NCBI RefSeq assembly: GCF_000758725.1
Contig: NZ_CP009428.1
Coordinates: 4,960,001-5,024,000 of the forward strand
Direction: 5' to 3'
Origin: Paenibacillus odorifer
GTDB taxonomy: Bacteria; Bacillota; Bacilli; Paenibacillales; Paenibacillaceae
Length of the DNA: 64,000 nt
The translations under genes were made by a program, and so were the position numbers. The notes beneath the pieces are model-generated. The model did no database searches and had not been told where the DNA came from. It saw only the letters and a program-made list of their open reading frames with translations. The stretch's first letter is position 1; every line of letters begins with the position of its first letter. Positions 35,557-45,004 of this stretch are shown piece by piece.

Positions 35557-36892
35557 TGACGGGCATTACATCGTTGAATATTTAAAACACCTGCTGGATT
35601 GGAACAAATTTGGGATTGAGCATATTGAGACGACAACAAATTCGATTGAAGCCAAGGAGCTATTGAATCAGAATCATATAGATATCCTTATTACAGATAT
35701 TCGTATGCCCGAAGTATCCGGCATTGATTTACTGCATCATGTTCATGAGAAAAAGCTCAATACCAAGGTAATTTTTCTCTCCGGTTATTCTCAATTTGAT
35801 TATGCACAGCAAGCCATTCGTCTGGGTGCACTCGATTATTTACTCAAGCCGGTAGATAAAGAGGATATGGAAAAAGCCATGAGTCAAGTTATTAAGAGTA
35901 TCGCTGAGAACCCCCCAAAAACTCCAGTGGCAGAGAAAAAGATAGATGGGCTAGGTTATTTGCTTTCTGTTATTAGCGATCCTTCCCCACTACGTTATGA
36001 TCACAGTACATTCGATCCTACCTTCCGGAATGAGCATTTTTGCTTTTTTCATGTCTCAGGGGCTAGTGGGAAAGATGAAATGATGTTAAAAGATCATAAT
36101 GGTGGACGAGACTTTATTTGGACCACTCCATCAGCAATTACTGGAATTATTCCAGAATCCAATACCGAAACTGTGGCAAACAGCATCGATTCCATTTCTT
36201 TTTCCGAGCCGTTTGAATTTTCTCAGAAGCATGCTGTTCGGCATATTTTTTATCATTACTTTTTTAATGAAAATGTTGGGACCAATGACTTTACTATGCT
36301 GAGTACCTCTAGTGCTCTCCCTAAATTAGAGCTTGGAGAATGGGAACAAACCAGAAAAAACATTTTAAAAAACTTTGCCAAGCTCACTGCAAAAAAACAA
36401 AAGCTCCTCTATCTGCTCGAATTCATTAATTTGCTATATTCCACAACCGATAAAATCCAATCAGCTGAGGCCGCAGACTGGATTTTCAATCAATTATCAG
36501 AGCCAAATACGGCTCTTCAATCCATCTTGCAAAGCCTCACCCAATTAGATAGAAGCGCTAAATTTTCCAATCAAAATATTGTTCATACCATTCAAGCCTA
36601 TATCTCCAATCATATTAGTGAATGCTTGAGCCTGGAGGACTTAGGGAAAATTGTTCACCTCCATCCTGTTTACCTGTCCAAATTTTATAAGCAGGAGACG
36701 GGCGAAAATTTATCGAGCTACATTTCTTCTAAACGCTTGGAAAAGGCCTCCAAGTTATTGATCGATTCCAAATTACATGTGCTCGATATTTCACATCTAG
36801 TCGGCTACAAAAAGCCACAATATTTCATTAAGCTGTTCAAAGATCAGTATGGCATTACGCCTTATCAATATCGAAGACAGCAGATTAAATGA
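35537..36892 (+). CDS. AraC-type response regulator (YesN-like)
   Basis: Regulator of 451 residues: receiver domain with phospho-acceptor Asp in ILITDIRMPEVSG near residue 54 and the conserved Lys in LLKPVDKED, a middle region of about 220 residues, and a C-terminal AraC helix-turn-helix (LEDLGKIVHLHPVYLSKFYK; ends GITPYQYRRQ). ATG at 35537 has GGAGG five bases upstream. Pairs with the kinase encoded just before. Confidence 0.93.
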   Translation: MRLLIVDDGHYIVEYLKHLLDWNKFGIEHIETTTNSIEAKELLNQNHIDILITDIRMPEVSGIDLLHHVHEKKLNTKVIFLSGYSQFDYAQQAIRLGALDYLLKPVDKEDMEKAMSQVIKSIAENPPKTPVAEKKIDGLGYLLSVISDPSPLRYDHSTFDPTFRNEHFCFFHVSGASGKDEMMLKDHNGGRDFIWTTPSAITGIIPESNTETVANSIDSISFSEPFEFSQKHAVRHIFYHYFFNENVGTNDFTMLSTSSALPKLELGEWEQTRKNILKNFAKLTAKKQKLLYLLEFINLLYSTTDKIQSAEAADWIFNQLSEPNTALQSILQSLTQLDRSAKFSNQNIVHTIQAYISNHISECLSLEDLGKIVHLHPVYLSKFYKQETGENLSSYISSKRLEKASKLLIDSKLHVLDISHLVGYKKPQYFIKLFKDQYGITPYQYRRQQIK

Positions 36893-36967
36893 AACAAAAA
36901 TTGAACAGATCAGCAAAAAAGTTTACACTTTGAATGAAGTAACGAACCATGGAAAGGAAACCTGCTA

Positions 36968-37846
36968 ATGTTGCGCTCCTCCTACACCATTCGCTCGGAA
37001 GAACAAGCTTCTATGCTTCTGTTTGATTCAATTGGCTGGGAACAAGCCGAGACTCCGGCATATTCATTTAACGGCCAGAACCGGACGGAGAGAAGTTGTG
37101 TTATTTTTCAGTACACCTTATCTGGAGAGGGTAGAATTGAAATAGACGGGGTTGTTCACCCATTAACGAAGGGCAAAGCTTTCCTAGTGACTGTCCCCAG
37201 TATACACAGATATTATTATCCGGAGGAAGGTACAGAGCCCTGGGAATTCATTTGGCTGAATGTACGAGGACCTCTAGCTATTTCACTCTGGAACCAACTG
37301 ATCGCACATGGCGGTCCCATTATAGAACTCCCTCAGGAATCGGTTCCGATGGATTTATTGTGGAGTATGTTCAAGGACATACAGGTTGATGAGGAAAGAG
37401 ATTTGCATTTTCTAACGGGGAAAACCTTTCAGTGGATATTGTCCATGGAGAAATACCTCAAGAAACCGAATTTGTTAACCACCTATATAAAAAATGACAA
37501 ACTTCATGCTGCTATACAATTTATGAAAAATGATCTGCACAATAATAACCTTAGCTTAGACGATGTCGCCGCACATGTTGGAATTTCCAAACATCATCTT
37601 TGCAGGCTATTTCAAAAAAACATCAATCTCTCGCCTTTTGAGTATTTAAGAAGGAGACGGATCGAGCTGGCAGCATCTATGCTGAAAACAACAGATCAGA
37701 CGATCTACCAGATCGCTGTGGACACCGGGTTTGACAATGCCAGCTATTTCGGCAAAGTCTTTCGTTCCTATTTTGGAGTCAGCCCCTCCACTTACCGCGA
37801 GCAGGATCTGGAGTTCCTGTCCAAACATGTGTTTTTTGAAAATTGA
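36968..37846 (+). CDS. AraC family transcriptional regulator with cupin sensor domain
   Basis: Protein of 292 residues. An N-terminal AraC-binding cupin covers about residues 1-160 (SGEGRIEIDGVVHPLTKGKA is the typical turn), and a double helix-turn-helix occupies about residues 185-285 (LDDVAAHVGISKHHLCRLFQ). It likely binds a sugar directly in the cytoplasm. It follows the kinase/regulator pair by 75 bp with its own AAAGGA site, so this locus has a third regulatory gene beside the two-component pair. Its target is not evident; the converging GH36 gene lies 1.2 kb away. Confidence 0.92.
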   Translation: MLRSSYTIRSEEQASMLLFDSIGWEQAETPAYSFNGQNRTERSCVIFQYTLSGEGRIEIDGVVHPLTKGKAFLVTVPSIHRYYYPEEGTEPWEFIWLNVRGPLAISLWNQLIAHGGPIIELPQESVPMDLLWSMFKDIQVDEERDLHFLTGKTFQWILSMEKYLKKPNLLTTYIKNDKLHAAIQFMKNDLHNNNLSLDDVAAHVGISKHHLCRLFQKNINLSPFEYLRRRRIELAASMLKTTDQTIYQIAVDTGFDNASYFGKVFRSYFGVSPSTYREQDLEFLSKHVFFEN

Positions 37847-37960
37847 TGTTGCTCGGCATAACCGTTCGGCTTCGATAGAGCTGAGTGGCATGCGTGGCGT
37901 GCTAATTCGGGGCCGGTGGATGCAAGTAGTAACCATTCAGATTTGGTGGCGCCAACTCAA

Positions 37961-38950
37961 AACCATCCCCCGCCGCTTTCGGACCCAGATGACGCTATTT
38001 GCTAATTTTTCGCCTTTTGAGCACAGTTTCGGACTCCAGTGCAGCTATTCCTTCGAAAGAGGTGCATATTAGGTACTTTTCGAGTCAATAGCGACTATGC
38101 GGTCCGATAAAACTCCAAATGTGTGAAAAGGCTGCGGTTAGCGGCATTTGAGTCCGATAGTACTGTGTTGGTTGGGTAAGCAACTTGCATGTCGCACCAA
38201 TTCGCGTACGCTGGCCCACGGCTAGGGAAGCATCTTGTTAAACACCCTAATTCGCGTACGGCAGCACCGAGTCACAACCATCCCCCGACGCTTTCGGACC
38301 CCAATGACGCTATTTGCCAATTTTTCGTCTTTTGAGCACAGTTTCGGACTCCAGTGCAGCTATTCCTTCGAAAGAGGTGCTTATTGAGTACTTTTCGAGC
38401 TAATAGCGACTATGCGGTCCGATAAAACTCCAAATGTGTGGAAAGAGAGCGGTTAGCGGCATTTGAGTCCGATAGCACTGTGTTGGCTGAGTAAGTAACT
38501 TGCAAGGCGTACCAATTCGCGTCCAGCAGTCCCCGGCTAGGTAAGCATCTTGTTAAACACCCTAATTCGCTTACGGCAGCACCGAGTCGCCCCCTCCACC
38601 GCCGCTTTCGGACTCAGATGACGCTATTTGCCAATTTTTCGCCTTTTAAGCACAGTTTCGGACTCCAGTGCAGCTATTCCTTCGAAAGAGGTACATATTA
38701 GGTACTTTTCGAGTCAATAGCGACTATGCGGTCCGATAAAACTCCAAATGTGTGGAAAGAGAGCGGTTAGCGGCATTTGAGTCCGATAGCACTGTGTTGG
38801 CTGGGTAAGCAACTTACATGGTGCACCAATTTGAGCCCGCCGGCTTCAGTATAAACAATCAGCTCCAGTGGCGCCAAGCTACTTGCAAGTCGCACTAATT
38901 CGCGTCTGGTAGTCCCCGGCCAAGTAAGCATATCTCGCAAAGCGCCCCAT
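37961..38950. repeat. Repeat cluster 1: about 315-bp tandem repeat, three copies plus partial
   Basis: Three copies begin near 37961, 38276 and 38590 (anchor GCTTTC at 37975, 38290, 38604; periods 315 and 314). A degenerate partial copy precedes them from about 37880, and fragments follow to 38950. Copies are roughly 90 percent alike by eye. Each copy holds two direct motifs of the type TCGGAC...GCTATT and then two inverted ones (GCGGTCCGATA, TTTGAGTCCGATAG). The whole 37847-39058 stretch has no credible gene. It lies between converging genes. Confidence 0.92.
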
Positions 38951-39002
38951 CCAATAACAGCTTCGGGCGCGCAGCTAGTCACAAAAGAACTCAAAAAAGG
39001 AG

Positions 39003-39051
39003 AAAAAAAAGGAAGGTTCCCAGCAGCCAATGGCTTTCGGGGCACCCTCCT
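39003..39051 (-). terminator. Terminator after the GH36 gene
   Basis: On the minus strand GGAGGGTGCCC pairs with GGGAACCTTCC, then eight T follow. It begins about 10 bp past the GH36 stop. Confidence 0.83.
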
Positions 39052-39058
39052 TTTTTGA

Positions 39059-41248
39059 TTAAACTTCTCTAAGCACGAAAAGTAGGCTTCTGAAATCGCC
39101 CTCTAGCTGTGGAAGCGTGAGTCCGAAGTGCATCAGCTCATCCCCTCTGTATACTCCGCCGTTAAGCTCAAGCTTATACGATTTTGCAGGGTCGAGTCCT
39201 TTCAGACGTAATCTGCGCAACGGTGGATTAGGCCCGGCCAGAACTTGGAAGTAGGTGGCGAAGGCTTCTTTTTTATCAGCGGAAACAAACATCCATGCCG
39301 TCTCGTTTCCTTCAAAAGGACTAAGCAGTCGATAGAAATCACCGTACTGAATCAGCATTCTCAGTTCCTTGTACTCCGAAACCTGCTTGCGGATATCCTC
39401 GCGTTCAGCTTCAGTAAGCTTGGTCAAATCCAGCTCGTAGCCGAAATTACCCGACATCGCGACATGACCACGTGTCTCCAAAGGAGTAATACGATGCACC
39501 TGATGGTTAGGAACAGCCGACACATGGGCACCCATTGAACTCGCTGGATACACAATACTTGTTCCGTATTGGATCTTTAATCTTTCCACTGCATCCGTAT
39601 CATCGCTAGTCCAGGTCTGTGGCATATAATACAGCATCCCCGGATCAAATCGTCCGCCACCACCAGAGCAGCTTTCGAACAAAATATGAGGGAAACGGGA
39701 AACGATACGTTCCAGCACATCATAAAGTCCAAGGATATAACGGTGTGCCGTTTCGCGTTGACGTTCGGCTGGAAGAAGCGCTGATCCAATCTCTGTCATA
39801 TTCCGGTTCATATCCCATTTCACATAAGTAATCGGAGCAGATGACAATACCGAGCTAACTGACTCGACGATATAATCGCATACATCCTTGCGGGATAAAT
39901 CCAGCACTAGCTGCTGGCGGGCTAACGAACTTTTATGCCCAGGTACATGGAGACACCAGTCTGGATGTTCACGGTAAAGATCACTTTCTGGCGATACCAT
40001 TTCTGGCTCGAACCATAATCCGAATTCCATGCCCATTGCCGTGATATCTTCGCCTAGCTTTCCAAGACCTTCAGGAAGCTTGCGACGATCCTCTACCCAG
40101 TCTCCCAGGGAGCTGTCGTCGTTATCACGTTTGCCGAACCAGCCGTCATCCAGCACGAACAGCTCCAGGCCTAGCTCTTTGCCTGCTTTAGCAATTTCTT
40201 TGATTTTATCCGCATTAAAATTAAAATAAGTCGCTTCCCAGTTGTTGATCAGAATAGGACGCTTGCTATCGCGGAATTCACCTCTGCATAATCGGGTCCG
40301 ATACAGACGGTGATAGGTTCTCGATAATCCACCAAGCCCTTCACTGGATCTTACCAATACGGCTTCTGGAGCCTGAAAGGATTCGCCCGGTTCAAGCAAC
40401 CACTGAAAGTTAAAAGGTTGAATACCGATCCCTACTCTGGAAATTCCGTATTGATCCACTTCTGCTTGGGCAAGGAAACTTCCGCTATACACAAGGCTGA
40501 ACCCGTAAACTTCGCCATGATCCTCTGTTGCATCTTTTGCAAGCAAGGCCATAAAAGGATTCTGCTGATGGCTGCTGGAGCCGCGTTTGCTGTCAATCCG
40601 CTGGATGCCAGGAACGAGTGGTCTTTTGTGAATATGGCGTTCTCTAGTCCAAGTACCGGATAATTGCAGCATGTCATAGTCAGAATCATGGAAGTCAACA
40701 TTCGCGCTTAATACTCTTTTCAGAACCAGATTGTCCTTACCCAGATTCTCAATCCGCACGGAACGTGTTATAACATCCTGATTGTTAAATACGGTATAGC
40801 TCAAGGCAGCGATCAATCCTGTTTTATCATCTTGCAGTATAATTTCCAGGGTCTCTGCTTCTTCTTCACTTTCAACATAAGTAGCAGGCAGACCCTTGAG
40901 TGCAGGTTTTCCTTTATTAATGGTGTGGCTCTTATAACGGAAATCCGTTACGGTCGTGCCATCTACTAGGTGAACCTCAAGTGCCGGCTCGCGGAAATCA
41001 CCGTTTCCATAAGAAGGGAATTCGCTTGGCAAGGTGTCGAGGGAGATATTTTTATCCTCCTGCAAATAAGTTGGACTAAAAGAGCAACGTTCCACCAAAT
41101 TCAACGGATGTTGAAATTCTCTCCCTGCCAATTTTGGGCCCCAGTAGACATGCGCTGGAATAACACCTTTGATCATTTCAATAATATAGCTGGATTTCTC
41201 AGACTGTAAATGAAACACCTTGCGGTTGTCATCATAATAAATACCCAT
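39059..41248 (-). CDS. GH36 alpha-galactosidase
   Basis: Cytoplasmic alpha-galactosidase of 729 residues, the length of the tetrameric Geobacillus AgaA-type enzymes. An N-terminal beta-supersandwich (about 1-330) is followed by the barrel starting at PILINNWEATYFNFN. The nucleophile is Asp479 in YVKWDMNR and the acid/base Asp549 in TWTSDDTDA, matching Asp478 and Asp548 of AgaA. FVLDDGWFGKRDND forms the substrate pocket. It releases alpha-galactose from melibiose, raffinose or galactomannan oligosaccharides. It follows the beta-mannosidase gene by 235 bp in the same direction, and the two together suggest galactomannan breakdown. Confidence 0.95.
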   Translation of the reverse strand: MGIYYDDNRKVFHLQSEKSSYIIEMIKGVIPAHVYWGPKLAGREFQHPLNLVERCSFSPTYLQEDKNISLDTLPSEFPSYGNGDFREPALEVHLVDGTTVTDFRYKSHTINKGKPALKGLPATYVESEEEAETLEIILQDDKTGLIAALSYTVFNNQDVITRSVRIENLGKDNLVLKRVLSANVDFHDSDYDMLQLSGTWTRERHIHKRPLVPGIQRIDSKRGSSSHQQNPFMALLAKDATEDHGEVYGFSLVYSGSFLAQAEVDQYGISRVGIGIQPFNFQWLLEPGESFQAPEAVLVRSSEGLGGLSRTYHRLYRTRLCRGEFRDSKRPILINNWEATYFNFNADKIKEIAKAGKELGLELFVLDDGWFGKRDNDDSSLGDWVEDRRKLPEGLGKLGEDITAMGMEFGLWFEPEMVSPESDLYREHPDWCLHVPGHKSSLARQQLVLDLSRKDVCDYIVESVSSVLSSAPITYVKWDMNRNMTEIGSALLPAERQRETAHRYILGLYDVLERIVSRFPHILFESCSGGGGRFDPGMLYYMPQTWTSDDTDAVERLKIQYGTSIVYPASSMGAHVSAVPNHQVHRITPLETRGHVAMSGNFGYELDLTKLTEAEREDIRKQVSEYKELRMLIQYGDFYRLLSPFEGNETAWMFVSADKKEAFATYFQVLAGPNPPLRRLRLKGLDPAKSYKLELNGGVYRGDELMHFGLTLPQLEGDFRSLLFVLREV

Positions 41249-41483
41249 AATATGTTTGCACTCTCCTTAAGGTAGCTCAATAGAACGTTTATAGTTTGTA
41301 ATTAATGCTTCTTCGAAGTCTATTTTAGAGTGAAATGGAAGGGTATACAATCTTAATATCTATACCTATTATAGTAAAATATTGATCTATCTATACACAG
41401 AGTCTAAACCACTAAAATATATATCATCAAACTGTCATTTGGAGATTGACAGCCTAGGATATAGTAGGAAAATAACCTTTTTC

Positions 41484-43949
41484 TTAAATATCAAAGACGG
41501 AACGTACAGTAAGCTGGGTACGCAGTTCCTCAGCCGTAGCTGGTTTATCGAGATCTTTTTTAGCAACCGTAACGGTTCTTGAAACGCCAGCTGATAGGTC
41601 GAAATAGTTATCACTGAAGATCGCATCTCTTTCCTTGAAATCAAGTCCGACGAAACAGGCATATGCTTTTGACTTCACAGTAATAACGAATTGTTCTGCT
41701 TCCTCAGTGAGTACGGCTTCAAGCTCAGGATCAACAAAGCTGAAATGTTTCGGCTTAACGAACAAGACGGTTCCCCCGCTTATCGTCTCCCCCTCTACCT
41801 CAAATACATATTCCAGATAAGCTTTACGTTTCTTCTCTTTTGTATCCAAGACATGACCAAAATCAAGCCGATCGAACTCGGCACTGCTTAAAGCCTCAAT
41901 CTTCACCGACTTCGCACCTTCCATTAGAACCTCTGATGTCGGAGTAAGCAGTCTCCATCTTAATTCACCACTCACCTTCTCTCTGCTCTCATTAGAGACA
42001 TGCAGGGAAACTACGGTTCCTTCGTCATGTGCAGAAGCAAGAACTGGAGCAAAAAAACGTCTAGCTGTATAATGCATTGCTTTCCACCGGCCATAATAAT
42101 CGATGCTAGACCAGGAAGCAACCGGCCAACAATCGTTCAACTGCCAATACAATGCGCCCATGCAGCGCCCTCTATGTCTACGCCAATGCTCTACGCCACA
42201 GCGCATGCCTTCGGCTTGGATAAGCTGGGACGCATAGAGAATAGATTCAAAATCCTTCGGATATTTGTAGGTCTCGCCGATATAATAGAGAATTTTCTCA
42301 TTTCCGGTATTGTTCTTCTGGTGGGACTCCATGACATAGGAGAAAATATTGCGATCCTCCGGCAACGTAAAGGATTCAATCGTCTTCAAGCTTGGGAAGG
42401 ATTGCAGGCCAAACTCAGACATATAACGCGGATAGAGCTTCCGGTAATCGGTAAAAGGCTCCTTGCCATGCCAAACGCCCCAGTAATGCATGTCTCCATA
42501 GTTCTCGTCATTCGGTTTATCAAAGCTTCCTTTAGAGGAAGGAGAGGCACGCCAGTAGAAGGTATTGGGATCAACTTCCTTAGCGATAGCCGGCAGAAGC
42601 ACTTCATATTGCTTGATATAGTCGGCCTTTAGCTGGAGCGAATAATGATTCTCCCAATCCCAATCGACCCAAGCCATCTCCTGTTCGTTGTTACCGCACC
42701 ACAAGCCTAACGATGCGTGATGGCGTAAGCGCTTCATGTTGTCCATCGTCTCATGTGTGATATTGTCCTCAAAAGATTCTGTCAGTGCATAGATCCCGCA
42801 GGCATACAGATGATCCTGCCAGACGATAAGCCCATATTCATCGCATAGATCATAAAAATAATCGTCAGGATAATAACCGCCACCCCATACACGAATGGTA
42901 TTAAAGTTAGCAGCCACGCAGCTTTGGAGCAAGCGATCCGTGCGCTCCTTAGTCACGCGAGGCAGAAGATTATCTTCCAGAATATAATCGGCACCTGTAG
43001 AAAAGATAAGTACGCCGTTGATTTCAAAAGCGAATGATTGTCCCCACTGGTCTTCTTCCTGCTTCACAGAAATCGTTCTTAATCCAATCCGCAGTTCTCG
43101 ACGATCCAGCTCCTGTCCCTTCTGCAACAGTACAACCTCGACGTTATACAGGGGTTGTGCACCCAGATTATTCGGCCACCACAGCTCTGGCTCCATAATT
43201 TCCAGTGTAATATGATGATCTTCTCCCGCAGTTTCGGACACACGACGTTCAACGGCCACACCTGCTGGAGTGTGAACGCTGACTACGATTTCCCGTTCAA
43301 CCTCCTGCCAACTCTCTGTTCTTACCCGAACATCCAGAGTAACCTTATCCGGCTCGTGAAATTGTGTAATATAAACATCGTCAACACGGGCACTGTCATA
43401 CCCCTGAATGGAGAGACTTCTCCAGATTCCAAGATCGGGCAGCTTCGGACCCCAGTCCCAGCCGAACATGGAATGTGCTTTGCGCAGATGGGATATTCCC
43501 TCCACTGCATCAGCACAACTGCTAAGCGGCAGCTCCGCTTGCTTCCGCAGAGCAAATTCCACTGGGGAACGAAAAATCGCGTGAATGGTGTTATCGCCTT
43601 GCTTCAACACTGACTTAATGTCCACTTCATACGTCCGGTGCATATTATCACTGTTCAGAATGTTAGTTCCATTCACAAAAAGCTCGCATAACGTATCCAG
43701 CCCCTCACACAGCAGAAATACGCGGTCATGCTGTAACACTTCAGCTTCCACTTGAAAGCAACGCTGATATTCGTAATCGTAATTGGATAATTCCAGAACC
43801 TCATATTCCTGCTCACGATAGAACGGATCCGGCATTTCTCCGGCATTCAATAAATCGTGATAGACAGAACCTGGCACACTAGCCTCCAGCCAGTTCGGCT
43901 CATGCAGACGTCTCATTTTCCATTTGCCATTTAGATCTACAAGATGCAT
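41484..43949 (-). CDS. GH2 beta-mannosidase
   Basis: Exo-beta-mannosidase of 821 residues. A sugar-binding jelly roll (residues 1-190), Ig-like domain, barrel and C-terminal beta domains follow the GH2 plan. Acid/base is Glu422 in LWCGNNEQEM and nucleophile Glu512 in YMSEFGLQSFPS. The HSMFGWDWGPKLPDLGIW stretch is diagnostic for beta-mannosidases over beta-galactosidases. No signal peptide, so it acts on imported mannooligosaccharides or N-glycan cores. It is divergent from an AraC regulator and upstream of the GH36 gene. Confidence 0.94.
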   Translation of the reverse strand: MHLVDLNGKWKMRRLHEPNWLEASVPGSVYHDLLNAGEMPDPFYREQEYEVLELSNYDYEYQRCFQVEAEVLQHDRVFLLCEGLDTLCELFVNGTNILNSDNMHRTYEVDIKSVLKQGDNTIHAIFRSPVEFALRKQAELPLSSCADAVEGISHLRKAHSMFGWDWGPKLPDLGIWRSLSIQGYDSARVDDVYITQFHEPDKVTLDVRVRTESWQEVEREIVVSVHTPAGVAVERRVSETAGEDHHITLEIMEPELWWPNNLGAQPLYNVEVVLLQKGQELDRRELRIGLRTISVKQEEDQWGQSFAFEINGVLIFSTGADYILEDNLLPRVTKERTDRLLQSCVAANFNTIRVWGGGYYPDDYFYDLCDEYGLIVWQDHLYACGIYALTESFEDNITHETMDNMKRLRHHASLGLWCGNNEQEMAWVDWDWENHYSLQLKADYIKQYEVLLPAIAKEVDPNTFYWRASPSSKGSFDKPNDENYGDMHYWGVWHGKEPFTDYRKLYPRYMSEFGLQSFPSLKTIESFTLPEDRNIFSYVMESHQKNNTGNEKILYYIGETYKYPKDFESILYASQLIQAEGMRCGVEHWRRHRGRCMGALYWQLNDCWPVASWSSIDYYGRWKAMHYTARRFFAPVLASAHDEGTVVSLHVSNESREKVSGELRWRLLTPTSEVLMEGAKSVKIEALSSAEFDRLDFGHVLDTKEKKRKAYLEYVFEVEGETISGGTVLFVKPKHFSFVDPELEAVLTEEAEQFVITVKSKAYACFVGLDFKERDAIFSDNYFDLSAGVSRTVTVAKKDLDKPATAEELRTQLTVRSVFDI

Positions 43950-44083
43950 TTTCTCCCGCCTCCAAAATGTGCTATTTTGCCTTCTTATAGATCAAGTCTA
44001 TCAATAATATCTTTATATTTCTTGTGTTGTGTTCTCGAGAATCATGTGCTATTTTAACATCATTAATACACTGGAGGACGAAC

Positions 44084-44935
44084 ATGTTCAAATACACCGA
44101 GGCAAGCCATATGAATCCTGAACTACTAGCAGACCCTTTCTGGGTGGAGTCCTTAAGTCAGGTATCTCCAGAACATACGCATGATTTCTATGAATTTTTC
44201 ATTCTCACAGAAGGCAGATGTCAGCATATTGTTAACGGGACAGCGCAGCTGCTTCAGACTGGCTGCCTTGTCTTTATTCGGCCCAGTGATACCCACAGAT
44301 ATGAAGCAGATGGTGATAGCGATTGCCGTTTCCTGAACATTCCCTGCCGCAAAAGCCTCATTGAAGATGCTTTAACTTATCTGAATGAAGAGGAGTTTTT
44401 GCACGGATTGCTGAACACGCCTCTCCCCCGAATCGCCATGTTATCTCAGCTGGAAATGGCTAGTTTCGTCCGTTCTATGGAACGCATTCGCATCCTATCA
44501 ACCCTAGACAAGGTTAAGTCCCGGATTTTTCTAAAAGGCCTGCTCGTCGATACACTCACCCAGCATTTTTTCTCCGCAGAGACAGTCGCTCAACCAGAAT
44601 TCCCACTCTGGCTAGAGCATGCCATAACCAAAATGCATTTAAAGGATAATTTGCACCGTGGACTTCATGCCTTATACGAGCTGTCAGGGAGAAGCGCCGG
44701 CCATGTGAACCGCGCCTTCCGGCAATACTTGAACCAGACGCCTACGGAATATATCAACCAGCTAAAGCTCAATGTAGCCCGCAACCTACTGCTCACTACC
44801 GAGCTGCGTGTGGTCGATATCGCTTTGGAATCCGGCTTCGAGAATGTCAGTCATTTCTATCATCAATTCAAAAAATTCTATCATCAAGCCCCGCTTGATT
44901 TCCGCAGGAATGCACATGTTAATCGGCTGGTTTAG
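44084..44935 (+). CDS. AraC family transcriptional regulator
   Basis: Regulator of 283 residues with a cupin sensor (HTHDFYEFFILTEGRCQHIV) and a C-terminal double helix-turn-helix (ELSGRSAGHVNRAFRQYL; LRVVDIALESGFENVSHFYH). ATG at 44084 has GGAGG upstream; the in-frame codons from 44024 have none. It is divergent from the beta-mannosidase gene with about 130 bp between starts and is the natural candidate to control the GH2-GH36 pair. Confidence 0.92.
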   Translation: MFKYTEASHMNPELLADPFWVESLSQVSPEHTHDFYEFFILTEGRCQHIVNGTAQLLQTGCLVFIRPSDTHRYEADGDSDCRFLNIPCRKSLIEDALTYLNEEEFLHGLLNTPLPRIAMLSQLEMASFVRSMERIRILSTLDKVKSRIFLKGLLVDTLTQHFFSAETVAQPEFPLWLEHAITKMHLKDNLHRGLHALYELSGRSAGHVNRAFRQYLNQTPTEYINQLKLNVARNLLLTTELRVVDIALESGFENVSHFYHQFKKFYHQAPLDFRRNAHVNRLV

Positions 44936-44947
44936 CTTTTTTATACA

Positions 44948-44990
44948 ACAAAAAGCTTCCCTCTGCTGAAATGCAGAGAGGAAGCTTTTA
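44948..44990. terminator. Bidirectional terminator
   Basis: AAAAAGCTTCC-CTCTGC pairs with GCAGAG-AGGAAGCTTTT around a six-base loop. It serves converging genes ending at 44935 and 45005. Confidence 0.92.
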
Positions 44991-45004
44991 CATAGATAAA
45001 TATA

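Noticed and set aside
37847..39058. Insertion sequence or prophage remnant
   Set aside because: No transposase or integrase fragment in any frame, no terminal inverted repeats with target duplication, and tandem rather than single-element structure.
41430..41470. TTGACA box on the plus strand
   Set aside because: It is at the 3' end of the beta-mannosidase gene, no plus-strand gene follows, and no -10 box at good spacing is clear.
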